Assembly (NCBI RefSeq): GCF_007859305.1
Contig: NZ_VOHE01000003.1
Coordinates: 186,001 to 250,000 of the forward strand
Source: Luteimonas wenzhouensis
Lineage (GTDB): Bacteria > Pseudomonadota > Gammaproteobacteria > Xanthomonadales > Xanthomonadaceae
Reading direction: 5' to 3'
DNA length: 64,000 nt
Positions 1 through 9,195 of this stretch are shown here, one piece after another (positions within the stretch are counted from its first letter, which is position 1; every line of letters begins with the position of its first letter). The notes beneath the pieces are model-generated. The model had not been told where the DNA came from. It was given only the letters and a program-made list of their open reading frames with translations, and ran no database searches. The position numbers and the translations under genes are program-made.

Positions 1-979
1 GCTGCGGCAGCGACAGGTCGTAGCCCGACACCTCGGCCATGCCGCCGACGCGGATGCGGTCGTCGAACCGGGTGATCGCGACCTTGTAGCTCTCGTCGAG
101 CACGGTCGAGTGCGGCGCCAGTGCCGGGCGCGTGATCGGGATGGTGAGCGAGTAGCCCTTGAGCGGGTACACCGGCAGGTGGATGCCCACTGGCGCCAGC
201 AGTTTCGGCGACCAGCTGCCGAGCGCGAGCACGTAACGGTCGGCGGTCTCGACTCGGCCGTCGATGCGCACGCCGGCGATGCGGTCGCCCGCGGCCTGCA
301 GCGCCTCGACGGTCGCGCCGTAGCGGAACTCGACGCCGGCGTCCGCGGCCAGCGCGGCCAGGCGGGTGGTGAACAGGTGGCAGTCCCCGGTCTCGTCGCC
401 GGGCAGGCGCAGCGCGCCGGCCAGGGTGTCGACCACGCCGGCCAGCGCCGGCTCCACGCGCAGGATGCCCTCGCGGTCGAGTAGCTCGTGGGCGACGCCG
501 TATTCACGCAGCACCGCGATGTCGCGCGCCGCCCCGTCGAGCTGGGCCTGGGTGCGGAACAGCTGGGTGGTGCCCAGGGTGCGCTGCTCGTATTCGATGC
601 CGGTGGCCTGGCGCAGTTCGCGCAGGCAGTCGCGGCTGTACTCGGCCAGGCGCACCATGCGCGCCTTGCTCACCGCGTAGCGATGGTGGGTGCAGTTGCG
701 CAGCATCCGCCACAGCCAGCGGTACTGCTCCGGGTCGGCGGTCGGCTTGATCGCCAGCGGGGCGTGGCGCGACAGCAGCCACTTCAGCGCCTTGAGCGGG
801 ATGCCCGGCGCCGGCCACGGCGAGGCGTAGCCGGGCGAGACCTGGCCGGCGTTGCCGAAACTGGTTTCCATCGCCGGCCCGCTGGCGCGGTCGACCACGA
901 CCACCTCGTGGCCGGCCTGGCGCAGATACCAGGCGCTGGTCACGCCGATCACGCCGGAGCCGAGGATCAGGATGCGCAT
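1..979 (-). CDS. dadA: D-amino acid dehydrogenase, small subunit (partial)
   Basis: Flavoprotein that oxidatively deaminates D-amino acids, chiefly D-alanine made by the catabolic racemase, passing electrons to the respiratory chain at the inner membrane. The N-terminus shows the FAD-binding Rossmann motif ([16 protein letters not shown], GxGxxG), followed by the DadA-typical segments [19 protein letters not shown] and [13 protein letters not shown]. The ATG at 979 is supported by the immediate start of the FAD motif. The gene runs off the left edge after about 326 codons, so roughly the last quarter is missing. It diverges from an Lrp-family regulator 208 bp away, the usual arrangement in which the regulator responds to amino acids and controls dadA. 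Confidence 0.93.
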   Translation of the reverse strand, partial: MRILILGSGVIGVTSAWYLRQAGHEVVVVDRASGPAMETSFGNAGQVSPGYASPWPAPGIPLKALKWLLSRHAPLAIKPTADPEQYRWLWRMLRNCTHHRYAVSKARMVRLAEYSRDCLRELRQATGIEYEQRTLGTTQLFRTQAQLDGAARDIAVLREYGVAHELLDREGILRVEPALAGVVDTLAGALRLPGDETGDCHLFTTRLAALAADAGVEFRYGATVEALQAAGDRIAGVRIDGRVETADRYVLALGSWSPKLLAPVGIHLPVYPLKGYSLTIPITRPALAPHSTVLDESYKVAITRFDDRIRVGGMAEVSGYDLSLPQ

Positions 980-1187
980 GCGTGTGCCCGTGTGCTGCTA
1001 CCGGCGGGCCGTGCCCGTGCCGGCGGTAGAGATCCTGTCGCCGCCGCCCCCGGTTCCGTGGAGTGCTTCCGATACGCGGCCAGCTGCGGCGATTCAACCA
1101 GTATAGAAACGATCAGCCAGTTTGTTCTCCCGAAGAATGTCGCGATCGCGAGGTATATTCCTGCGGAAGAGGCTTTCCGGAGCGGAT
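980..1187. promoter_or_regulatory. Divergent dadA/lrp promoter region with palindrome
   Basis: This is the only spacer between two divergent genes, so it must carry both promoters. It is AT-richer than its surroundings between 1098 and 1160. A perfect 12-bp palindrome, tcgcgatcgcga, lies at 1140-1151. A -10-like tatatt lies at 1154-1159, 28 bp before the regulator start. Binding of the adjacent Lrp protein here is inferred from the gene arrangement. No convincing -35 box was found at the right distance. Confidence 0.5.
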
Positions 1188-1661
1188 GTGAAGCGCAGGG
1201 GACTGGACCGGATTGACCGCCGCATCCTGAAGATCCTGCAGAAGGAAGGGCGGATCTCCTTCACCGAGCTGGGCGAGCGGGTGGGGCTGTCGACCACGCC
1301 GTGTACCGAGCGGGTGCGGCGGATGGAGCGCGACGGGGTGATCACCGGCTACCACGCGCGGGTCGCGCCCGAGGCGGTGGGGGCGGGGCTGCTGGTGTTC
1401 GTGGAGATCAGCCTGGCCTACAAGTCCGGCGACATCTTCGAGGAGTTCCGGCGCGCCGCCCTGCGCCTGCCCAACGTGCTCGAGTGCCACCTGGTGTCGG
1501 GCGACTTCGACTACCTGATCAAGGCGCGGATCTCGGAGATGGCCTCCTACCGCAAGCTGCTCGGCAGCACCCTGCTGACCCTGCCGCACGTGCGCGAGTC
1601 CAAGAGCTACATCGTCATGGAAGAGGTCAAGGAAACGCTGGAGTTGCCGGTGGGGGACTGA
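1188..1661 (+). CDS. lrp: Lrp/AsnC family transcriptional regulator
   Basis: Feast/famine regulator of 157 residues, close to the family length of about 160. The N-terminal helix-turn-helix is visible (LDRIDRRILKILQKEGRIS, then LGERVGLSTTPCTERVRRME). The C-terminal RAM/effector domain follows, with VLECHLVSGDFDYLIKARI and a final MEEVKETLELP. I chose the GTG at 1188 because GGAG at 1179-1182 is a good ribosome site and the family sequence begins right after it; a longer upstream reading adds only basic residues. Divergence from dadA suggests it is the DadR-type activator that responds to alanine, an inference from context. Confidence 0.92.
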   Translation: MKRRGLDRIDRRILKILQKEGRISFTELGERVGLSTTPCTERVRRMERDGVITGYHARVAPEAVGAGLLVFVEISLAYKSGDIFEEFRRAALRLPNVLECHLVSGDFDYLIKARISEMASYRKLLGSTLLTLPHVRESKSYIVMEEVKETLELPVGD

Positions 1662-1884
1662 GACGCGGCCCGTGCTCGGTCCAACCGAGGCGATCCCGCG
1701 CCCGTTCGGTCCCTGTGCGCTTCGTCGCGACCGCGCGCCGGGCAATCGCTGTCGAGGCGGTGGAGCGGCACGGGGGTCTGCCGCCGCGCAAATGGTCCGG
1801 CTTCGGAGCCGCACCCGAAGCGCCGTCAGCCTGGCCGGTGGGCGTCGGGACCGACGGGCCGCGCCGGGGCGGCAGGCCCCCGCG

Positions 1885-1936
1885 GCAAATGTCCCCCGGC
1901 TTCTGCCTGCAGGCGGAAGCCTCCTCCTTGATTTCG
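1885..1936. repeat. REP-like palindrome, copy 1
   Basis: Centred on the 10-bp palindrome gcctgcaggc (1905-1914), flanked by ggcttc / gaagcc and further out by gcggc(a)aat / attt(c)gccgc. Its right half, cctcctccttgatttcg (1920-1936), is a perfect inverted match to 2099-2115 inside the second palindrome. The aatgtcncccggc segment is shared as well, so the two units are diverged inverted copies of one element. Confidence 0.6.
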
Positions 1937-2013
1937 CCGCAGGGGCCTGCCACCCCGGCACGGCCCGGCTGCCGGTAGCCGCTCTCGCCAAGCGCCCCGC
2001 CGCGACGCGCGCC

Positions 2014-2037
2014 CCCTCCCCCGTTTGGGGGGGAGGG
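2014..2037. repeat. GC-rich hairpin repeat (family member 1)
   Basis: The arms ccctcccc and gggggaggg close around a short gttt loop and are followed by gccggggtgggggc. The same plan (a run of C, short loop, a run of G, then gccgggatgggg) recurs at 35438-35474 (opposite strand), 56119-56157 and 56211-56243. Confidence 0.55.
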
Positions 2038-2076
2038 CCGGGGTGGGGGCACCCGTGCCGCCCGGATGGGTCCAGG

Positions 2077-2170
2077 CGGGTGCGGGTGCGTCCGGGGACG
2101 AAATCAAGGAGGAGGCGCCGGCCGGAGGCCGGCGCCGGGAGACATTCGTCCCCGGGCGTACCCGTACCCG
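2077..2170. repeat. Large nested palindrome (REP-like, copy 2)
   Basis: Outer arms of 26 bp at 2077-2102 and 2145-2170 match at 23 of 26 positions in inverted orientation. Inside them, ggcgccggcc (2114-2123) and ggccggcgcc (2127-2136) form a perfect 10-bp stem with a 3-nt loop. The whole could extrude as a long cruciform or RNA hairpin. Its left half repeats part of 1885-1936 in inverted orientation. Confidence 0.65.
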
Positions 2171-2283
2171 GCCCCCGCGCACGCCTGCCGGACTTCCTGG
2201 CCAAAAGCAGGGGCGGATGACCTGGACGCGTCTCGCGGCAGCCCCCACCTGAGGGGCCGGCCCGATCCGGAGTGCCACCCCCC

Positions 2284-2311
2284 CTTGAAAGCCCCGACGC
2301 GGCCCCCATGT
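2284..2311 (+). promoter_or_regulatory. Sigma-32 (RpoH) heat-shock promoter of groESL
   Basis: CTTGAAA at 2284-2290 and CCCCATGT at 2304-2311 match the RpoH consensus exactly (CTTGAAA, 11-16 nt, CCCCATNT) with a 13-bp spacer. Transcription would start near 2318, giving a leader of about 115 nt that contains the CIRCE element. Confidence 0.88.
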
Positions 2312-2359
2312 TCGGCCGCACCTCCCGGGTCCAAAGCCGGGATTTTCGCGCCAGCGGTG

Positions 2360-2386
2360 CTGGCACTCCCTTGGGCCGAGTGCTAA
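2360..2386 (+). promoter_or_regulatory. CIRCE operator (HrcA binding site)
   Basis: The left arm ctggcactc (2360-2368), a 9-nt spacer and the right arm gagtgctaa (2378-2386) match the CIRCE consensus TTAGCACTC-N9-GAGTGCTAA at 7 of 9 and 9 of 9 positions. It lies in the predicted 5' leader downstream of the sigma-32 promoter, where HrcA would repress groESL outside heat shock. Confidence 0.88.
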
Positions 2387-2434
2387 CATCGCCGCCCCTT
2401 TTACAGTGCAATCAATCACTTGCGAGGATTGAAC

Positions 2435-2725
2435 ATGAGCAACATCAAGCCGCTGTACGACCGCGTGGTCATCAAGCGCATGGAAGAAGAGAAGGTGTCC
2501 GCCGGCGGGATCGTGATCCCCGACTCGGCCACCGAGAAGCCGATCAAGGGCGAGGTGGTGGCGGTGGGCGAGGGCAAGGTGCTCGACAACGGCAGCGTGC
2601 GTGCCCCCAAGGTCAAGCCCGGCGACAAGGTCCTGTTCGGCAAGTACAGCGGCACCGAGGTCAAGCTCGACGGCAACGAGTACCTGGTGGTGAGGGAAGA
2701 CGACATCTTCGCCCTGCTCGGCTGA
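2435..2725 (+). CDS. groES: Co-chaperonin GroES
   Basis: Heptameric lid of the GroEL folding chamber in the cytoplasm. The 96-residue product has the full Cpn10 fold: [16 protein letters not shown] at the N-terminus, the mobile-loop segment [15 protein letters not shown], and the C-terminal [15 protein letters not shown]. The ATG at 2435 gives the canonical [10 protein letters not shown] start and is preceded by GAGG at 2424-2427; an in-frame TTG at 2420 would add five atypical residues. It is first in an operon with groEL 137 bp downstream, under the sigma-32 promoter and CIRCE operator. Confidence 0.98.
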   Translation: MSNIKPLYDRVVIKRMEEEKVSAGGIVIPDSATEKPIKGEVVAVGEGKVLDNGSVRAPKVKPGDKVLFGKYSGTEVKLDGNEYLVVREDDIFALLG

Positions 2726-2757
2726 AACCCATGACGGCGGCGACACGGACCGGGTGA

Positions 2758-4500
<1,743 letters not shown>

Positions 4501-4530
4501 TCCAGCGCCGACCGCGTCACCGCAACACGG

Positions 4531-4561
4531 AAAACCCCGCCGCGAGGCGGGGTTTTCTTTT
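4531..4561 (+). terminator. Rho-independent terminator of groESL
   Basis: Perfect 11-bp arms aaaaccccgcc (4531-4541) and ggcggggtttt (4546-4556) around a gcga loop, followed by ctttt. It lies 31 bp after the groEL stop. The A-rich left arm could also act on the opposite strand for the convergent gene ending at 4581. Confidence 0.93.
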
Positions 4562-4580
4562 GCCTGCGTGGCGCGACGCG

Positions 4581-5789
4581 TCAGTTGCCCAGCAGCCCGC
4601 GCAGCAGTCCGCGTGCGGTCTCCTTTGCCGCCGGCCTGGCGGCGTCGCGGGTGGCGCCGGCGGCCAGGCCGGGCATGAGCATGGCGGTGGACTTGCTGCG
4701 CACGCGCACGGTCCAGGCCGGGGACCAGTCGCGCCCGGCGTCGGCCGGGCGCGGCTCGGCGATGCTGCGCTGGCCGCCGTAGGCGATCATCTGCACCACC
4801 GGCGTGGCCTCCACCCCGGCGAACACCTCGGCCGGGATCCGGCAGCTGCGCGCGTCGGCGCCGAGCACGGTGCGCTTGCCGGTCCACTGTGCCAGCAGGG
4901 CTTCGGGCAGGTAGTCCATCAGCTCGGGGCCGGCGTAGCCATCCTCGGAACTGCTCCACATCACGATGGTGTCGCCCTGCGAGGCCATGGCGTGGATGAA
5001 GTAGCCGCGCGCGCCGTCGACCGGGTTCCATTCCAGGGCCATGCCCTCGCCGGGGCTCCCCGTGCTGTCGAGCTCGATCCTGGGCAGGAAGTCGTCGCCC
5101 CGGTCGAGCGCGAACTGCAGCGACGCCGGCAGGCCGCTGCCCTCGAGCCGGTGGGTGCCGACCAGCGAGGCCGTGTCGGACACGCCGCGTCGCGCCCCCG
5201 GGTTGGGCCACAGCACGTGCTGCGGGCCGATGTCGGGGCCCTGCGCCGGCACCTGGCGCGGCGCCATCGCGCGCCCGCCCTGCACCGGCTTGCCGTTGCG
5301 CACGGTCATCGAGTACTCCACCGGCTGGCCGCTGCGCGCCTGCTCGCCGCAGCCCCAGAAATAGCGCACGCGGTAGCTGGCGCCGTCGGCCAGGCCCAGG
5401 CCGCCGCTGCCGTCGTGGCTGCCGGCGGCCTCGTCCCTGCCGCGCTCGCGCGCCAGCAGCTCGATGCTGTTGCCCAGTTGCAGCCCTTTGGGCACGGCCT
5501 GGGTGGCCGGCTGGCCGGGCGCGGCGCGGTTGTACAGCGCGACGTCCAGGTAACGGCCGGGCATGCCCGGGTGCCGGGTCATGCCGTAGCTGGGGCGCTG
5601 GCCGCCCATGGCGCCGGCCAGGCGGCCCATCGCGCCCATGCCTGGCATGCCCGGCATGGCGTGGGTGGCGGCATCGATGTACAGCTCGGCCGGCGCCGCC
5701 TGCGCGGACGCGGCCAAAGTGGCGGCGGACAGCGCAAGCGCCAGGGTCGACGCCGCGCGAAGCGGGGAAACGTGCATGGGAACGTGCAT
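4581..5789 (-). CDS. Exported protein of unknown function
   Basis: I do not recognise a family for this 402-residue protein. The start at 5789 (MHVPMHVSPLRAAS) gives a clear Sec signal peptide with a hydrophobic core (STLALALSAATLA) and cleavage near ASAQA-AP. A Met/Gly/Pro-rich stretch follows (MPGMPGMGAMGRLAGAMGG, mature residues 20-40). The remaining globular part contains YRVRYFWGCGEQ, GARGYFIHAMASQGDTIVMW and repeated PxP loops. A second ATG four codons later is an alternative start. It converges on groEL with only the terminator between them, so it is separately transcribed. Confidence 0.75.
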   Translation of the reverse strand: MHVPMHVSPLRAASTLALALSAATLAASAQAAPAELYIDAATHAMPGMPGMGAMGRLAGAMGGQRPSYGMTRHPGMPGRYLDVALYNRAAPGQPATQAVPKGLQLGNSIELLARERGRDEAAGSHDGSGGLGLADGASYRVRYFWGCGEQARSGQPVEYSMTVRNGKPVQGGRAMAPRQVPAQGPDIGPQHVLWPNPGARRGVSDTASLVGTHRLEGSGLPASLQFALDRGDDFLPRIELDSTGSPGEGMALEWNPVDGARGYFIHAMASQGDTIVMWSSSEDGYAGPELMDYLPEALLAQWTGKRTVLGADARSCRIPAEVFAGVEATPVVQMIAYGGQRSIAEPRPADAGRDWSPAWTVRVRSKSTAMLMPGLAAGATRDAARPAAKETARGLLRGLLGN

Positions 5790-5916
5790 GGAATGGACCC
5801 TTTGCTGGAGGAGCGGGCCGGACGGCGGCCCTGCCGGCCCGGGGTGTCCGGGCCTGCCATCCACGAGGAAAGGGGGCGGCGACTGACAGCGCCGGTCGAA
5901 CGGCCCGCAGGCCCGT

Positions 5917-6489
5917 TCAGTCGGCGATCGCGGCAATCCGCATGTAGCGGTCGTAGGTGTCGCGCAGGGTGTCCAGGCGCGCCTGTACCGCACTGCGTTC
6001 GGCGGCCGAGAGCGTGGCGAAGGGTTCGTTCGCCAGCACCTCGAGGGCGTGCTCGCGCTTGTGCGGCTCGAGCCGGTCCAGGCGCGCCTGGCCGTCGGCG
6101 CCGGCGTAGCGCTCGTGCATCATGTGCGCGTAGAGCACGTCGTTGACCTTTTGCCGCAGCCCGCGGTACTCCGGCAGCGGCAGGTCCGCCGTGGCGGCCA
6201 CCTGCAGCCCCTGTTCGTCGTATTTGGACAGCGGGATGAAGTGGCTGCCGCTGGCGTCCATCAGCGCGATCTCCTCTTCCATGCCGCGCACGTAGGCGTC
6301 CAGCAGGTCGGGCGTGAGGGTCGGACGCGGATCTTCATTGGAGGGATGCCGGACCTGGTCGGCCGACCCGGGCGGCCCGGCCCGCTCGGGGCGCGCGCGT
6401 TGTTCACCGCAGGCCGCCAGCAGCAGCGGGAGGAGCAGGGCCAGGGCGGCGGCGGGAACGGCGGGACGGGGCAGGATGGCGTCGGGCAT
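5917..6489 (-). CDS. Predicted lipoprotein of unknown function
   Basis: A 190-residue product beginning with a lipoprotein signal: a hydrophobic run (AVPAAALALLLPLLLAAC) ending in the lipobox LAAC, then GEQRARPER. Lipidation and export to the periplasmic face of the inner or outer membrane are therefore expected. The mature part is mainly helical and charged (LLDAYVRGMEEEIALMDAS, LSAAERSAVQARLDTLRDTYDRYM). No enzyme motif was seen. It is read in the same direction as the neighbouring exported-protein gene, 127 bp upstream of it, but no shared operon can be proved. Confidence 0.8.
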   Translation of the reverse strand: MPDAILPRPAVPAAALALLLPLLLAACGEQRARPERAGPPGSADQVRHPSNEDPRPTLTPDLLDAYVRGMEEEIALMDASGSHFIPLSKYDEQGLQVAATADLPLPEYRGLRQKVNDVLYAHMMHERYAGADGQARLDRLEPHKREHALEVLANEPFATLSAAERSAVQARLDTLRDTYDRYMRIAAIAD

Positions 6490-6595
6490 GGATCGGGTCT
6501 CGTGGAAGGTGGCGCAGGCGCCGGTCGGAAAGGTGTCCGCTTCATCCACGCGATCGGCGGGTGCGAACTGACAGGCCGGCCACCGGTCCACCGCG

Positions 6596-7327
6596 TCAGT
6601 CCACCGCGGCCGCCAGCCGCAGCGTGACCGGCCGCACGATGGCCTCGGCCAGTCGCCGCCTGAACTCCTCGCGCGTGATCTCGAACGCGCCCATCCGCTG
6701 CAGGTGCGGCTTGAGGTACTGCACGTCGTGCAGCAGGAAGCCGCTCCGGCGCAGGCTCGCGCACAGGTGGGCGAACCCGACCGCACCGGCGTTGTTCACC
6801 AGGCGGAACTGGCTTTCGCCGGCGAAGTAGCCGCCGATCGCCACCCCGTACAGCCCGCCGACCAGCGCACCTTCCTGCCAGACCTCGACGCTGTGCGCGG
6901 CGCCGATGCGATGCAGTTCGGCATAGGCCCGCATCAGCTCGTCGCTGATCCAGGTGTCGTGGCGGCGATCGGGATGGTGCGCGCAATGGGCCACCACCTG
7001 ATCGAATGCCGTGTCCATGGTGACCGCGAAGCGTCCCTGGCGCGCGAGCCTGCGCGCCTCCCGGCCGATGCGGACGCCGTCGACCGGCAACACCGCGCGC
7101 ATCGGTGGATCGAACCAGAGCACCCGGCGCCCGTCGTCCTGCGCCATCGGGAACAGGCCGCAGGCATAGGCGCGCACCAGCGTGTCCGCGCCCAGCGGCT
7201 GGGACTCGTGCAGCATGCGCGCGAGCGCGTCCGCGTCGCCGCCCTGCAGCCGTCTTGCAAGCGCCAGCAGCGTCCGCACGGCGCGATGCCTCGACCCGCG
7301 AAGGCGGCGCCGCATCCAGCCGGTCAT
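6596..7327 (-). CDS. aat: Leucyl/phenylalanyl-tRNA--protein transferase
   Basis: N-end rule enzyme that adds Leu or Phe from aminoacyl-tRNA to proteins with N-terminal Arg or Lys, marking them for ClpAP. Family features are [30 protein letters not shown], the [15 protein letters not shown] helix, the core [19 protein letters not shown] and the [16 protein letters not shown] segment. At 243 residues it fits the family (about 230-250). The ATG at 7327 is preceded by AAGGGGGA at suitable spacing; an ATG at 7315 is an alternative. The clp genes are not in the window. Confidence 0.93.
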   Translation of the reverse strand: MTGWMRRRLRGSRHRAVRTLLALARRLQGGDADALARMLHESQPLGADTLVRAYACGLFPMAQDDGRRVLWFDPPMRAVLPVDGVRIGREARRLARQGRFAVTMDTAFDQVVAHCAHHPDRRHDTWISDELMRAYAELHRIGAAHSVEVWQEGALVGGLYGVAIGGYFAGESQFRLVNNAGAVGFAHLCASLRRSGFLLHDVQYLKPHLQRMGAFEITREEFRRRLAEAIVRPVTLRLAAAVD

Positions 7328-7763
7328 GCGCGTGGAATCCCCCTTGGCATGGCGTGCCACCATACGACAAGGCGCCGGAACACGCAGCGCAAGGGCCGCA
7401 CGGGCGCCCGGCAGCGGCTGCATGGCCGCGCCGCCGCGCCGCTGCGAGCCGCCCCGTCCGGCACGCCACGCGGATCGCGCCATGCGCCCGCCAGTGCCCG
7501 CCACGCCCGCCGGGCCATGTGGCTGCGCGATGAACGGCGCGATCCACTCCGCCCACGACGACTCCAGGTGCTGTATGGTGGCGCCACTGTTCAAAGCGGG
7601 ATCACGGTACATCGTGGCCCGATGCGGTAGATCACAGGCGCCAGGTCGAAGACGGCCGCTCCGGACGATCCGCTCCATCGCTTCGCGTTACCCCTTGCTC
7701 GATACAGTCCGGCCACGCCTCCTGCGCGGCCGTGCATCCCCAACTGATCCAGGGAGTAACACC
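7328..7763. other. Intergenic region, no gene seen
   Basis: About 436 bp between the divergent aat and cold-shock genes. Open frames here have shadow-like composition, with no ribosome site or recognisable domain. The part closest to 7763 presumably holds the cold-shock promoter and the long leader typical of such genes; agggag at 7751-7756 is its ribosome site. Confidence 0.5.
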
Positions 7764-7973
7764 ATGTCTGAGCGTCAAACCGGCACCGTCAAGTGGTTCA
7801 ACGATGCCAAGGGCTTCGGCTTCATCACCCCGCAGAGCGGTGCCGACCTGTTCGTGCACTTCCGTTCCATCCAGGGCAGTGGCTTCAAGTCGCTGCAGGA
7901 AGGACAGCAGGTGTCGTTCAAGGTCGTGCAGGGCCAGAAGGGCCTGCAGGCCGAGGAAGTCCAGGCGCAGTAA
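7764..7973 (+). CDS. Cold-shock domain protein (CspA family)
   Basis: Single-stranded nucleic-acid binding protein of 69 residues, the usual CspA length, acting as an RNA chaperone. Both RNP motifs are intact: KGFGFITP (RNP1) and LFVHF (RNP2), after the invariant [10 protein letters not shown]. The start is fixed by the ribosome site AGGGAG eight bases upstream of the ATG. A strong terminator follows at 8012-8049, so the gene is monocistronic. Regulation by cold or growth phase is known for the family but not visible here. Confidence 0.97.
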   Translation: MSERQTGTVKWFNDAKGFGFITPQSGADLFVHFRSIQGSGFKSLQEGQQVSFKVVQGQKGLQAEEVQAQ

Positions 7974-8011
7974 GCCTGGCGCCAAGCCTGGACCGCAGTC
8001 GCGGTCGACAC

Positions 8012-8049
8012 CGGACCCCGGGCGGCGACGCCCGGGGTCCGTGCTTTTT
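8012..8049 (+). terminator. Rho-independent terminator of the cold-shock gene
   Basis: Arms ggaccccgggc (8013-8023) and gcccggggtcc (8030-8040), extendable by one C-G pair, are followed within four bases by a run of five T at 8045-8049. Confidence 0.9.
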
Positions 8050-8109
8050 CGCGGGGCGGTTTCGCGCGGGCGCTCCGCGGCGATACCCGTCACGGCACGC
8101 GTGCGTGCG

Positions 8110-8553
8110 CTACGCGCCGGCGGCGATCCGGCGGACCAGCCTGGCCTGCAGTTGTTCGAGCTCGCCGCGGTCGCCCTGCTGCGCGGCGTGGACGCGCATG
8201 TCCTGTCCCGCGTAGCGCGGGACGATGTGCACGTGGATGTGGAACACGGTCTGTCCCGCGGCGGCGCCGTTGAACTGCGCCACCTGCACGCCGTCGGGCT
8301 GCAGCTCGTCGACGATCGCGCGGGCCAGCCGTTGCACCACCACCATCACCTTGCACAGCGCATCGGTGTCCACGTCGAGCAGGTTGCAGGCGGCCGAGCG
8401 CCTGGGGATCACCAGGGTGTGGCCGAAGGACTGCGGATACAGGTCCAGGAAGGCCAGGACGTCGTCGTCCTCGTAGATCCGGTAGCAGGGCGCCTCGCCG
8501 CGGATGATCCGCGCGAAGATGTTCTCCGGGTCGTAGGCATCGGTCAGGCTCAT
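8110..8553 (-). CDS. HIT family nucleotide hydrolase/transferase
   Basis: Histidine-triad protein of 147 residues. The catalytic triad motif HIHVHIVP (HxHxHxx) is intact near the end of the domain. Earlier segments FARIIRGEAPCYRIYEDDDV and YPQSFGHTLVIPRR are typical of the HINT/HIT branch acting on purine nucleoside phosphoramidates or dinucleotides. The ATG at 8553 is preceded by GGAG (reading on the minus strand). A basic-acidic helical tail (QGDRGELEQLQARLVRRI) extends beyond the core. Substrate cannot be assigned from sequence. Confidence 0.93.
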   Translation of the reverse strand: MSLTDAYDPENIFARIIRGEAPCYRIYEDDDVLAFLDLYPQSFGHTLVIPRRSAACNLLDVDTDALCKVMVVVQRLARAIVDELQPDGVQVAQFNGAAAGQTVFHIHVHIVPRYAGQDMRVHAAQQGDRGELEQLQARLVRRIAAGA

Positions 8554-8797
8554 TGGCGGCTCCTCGATCGCCGGGGTGGCGCGGCGACCGCGCCGGCACT
8601 GCGGCCATCGCGCAAGGGGCGTGCGCAGTATCGTCCATCGCTCGTGGCGGGAGCCGTGCCGCGCATCGCTGCACAGGCCTTCGGCGCCTGCACACCGCTG
8701 CACTCCCCGGCCGGCGTCCGGGTCCGATCATCCAGGCGCGCGCGACCGGGTGCGCGACCAGCACGGCAGGCAGGGCCTGGAGATCATCGCGCGCCGC

Positions 8798-9025
8798 TCA
8801 GTCCAGGCGTGCGGCGTAGTCGTCGCGGACGTAGCGGTTGAGGTAGGTGTTCAGTCCGGTGCCGGCCTCGGCCAGGCGCTGCATCTGCATCACGTGCAGC
8901 GCGCCGGGGTGGCGCGCGTCGTAGCGGTAGGTGCCGCCGCGCCGGAAGCGGATGTCGATCCAGCCCGGCCCGCAAGCGTAGGCGACGATGCCCGAGTCGC
9001 CCCCGGTCGAGCGGTACGGCTGCAT
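8798..9025 (-). CDS. Small KTSC-like domain protein
   Basis: A 75-residue protein resembling the KTSC domain family of unknown function. It shows the two-strand core GIVAYACGPGWIDIRF then GGTYRYDARHPGAL, a helix (HVMQMQRLAEAGTGLN), and the terminal TYLNRYVRDDYAARLD in place of the canonical KTSC/YFN ending. The ATG at 9025 has AGGA five bases upstream; an in-frame ATG at 9046 would add seven residues without a ribosome site. Confidence 0.72.
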   Translation of the reverse strand: MQPYRSTGGDSGIVAYACGPGWIDIRFRRGGTYRYDARHPGALHVMQMQRLAEAGTGLNTYLNRYVRDDYAARLD

Positions 9026-9145
9026 CGCGGTCCTGGCCCTGCCCATGGTGGCGAGGCTGGCAGCCTGGCGCGCACGGCTGCGTGAACACAAAGGCCGGCG
9101 GCCGATGGATGCTGCCGGATCGGTTGCGGGTGACGGGCGTCCGGG

Positions 9146-9169
9146 AGGCCCCCGCCGGGGCGGGGGCCT
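9146..9169 (-). terminator. Possible terminator hairpin after the adhesin gene
   Basis: aggcccccg (9146-9154) pairs with cgggggcct (9161-9169), 27 bp beyond the stop of the autotransporter gene. There is no T tract on the minus strand, so this is a stable hairpin rather than a proven terminator. Confidence 0.4.
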
Positions 9170-9195
9170 GTGCGTCCGGCATTGCCGGGGCGTGC

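Larger units (their letters stand above)
1662..2283. other. Intergenic region with clustered palindromes
   Basis: About 620 bp between lrp and the groES promoter hold no credible gene; frames read as arginine/proline-rich composition. The stretch carries at least three hairpin-forming units: one around 1876-1945, a GC-rich hairpin at 2014-2037, and a nested palindrome at 2077-2170. They are listed separately. Some of them may also end lrp transcription, but none is followed by a T tract. Confidence 0.6.
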
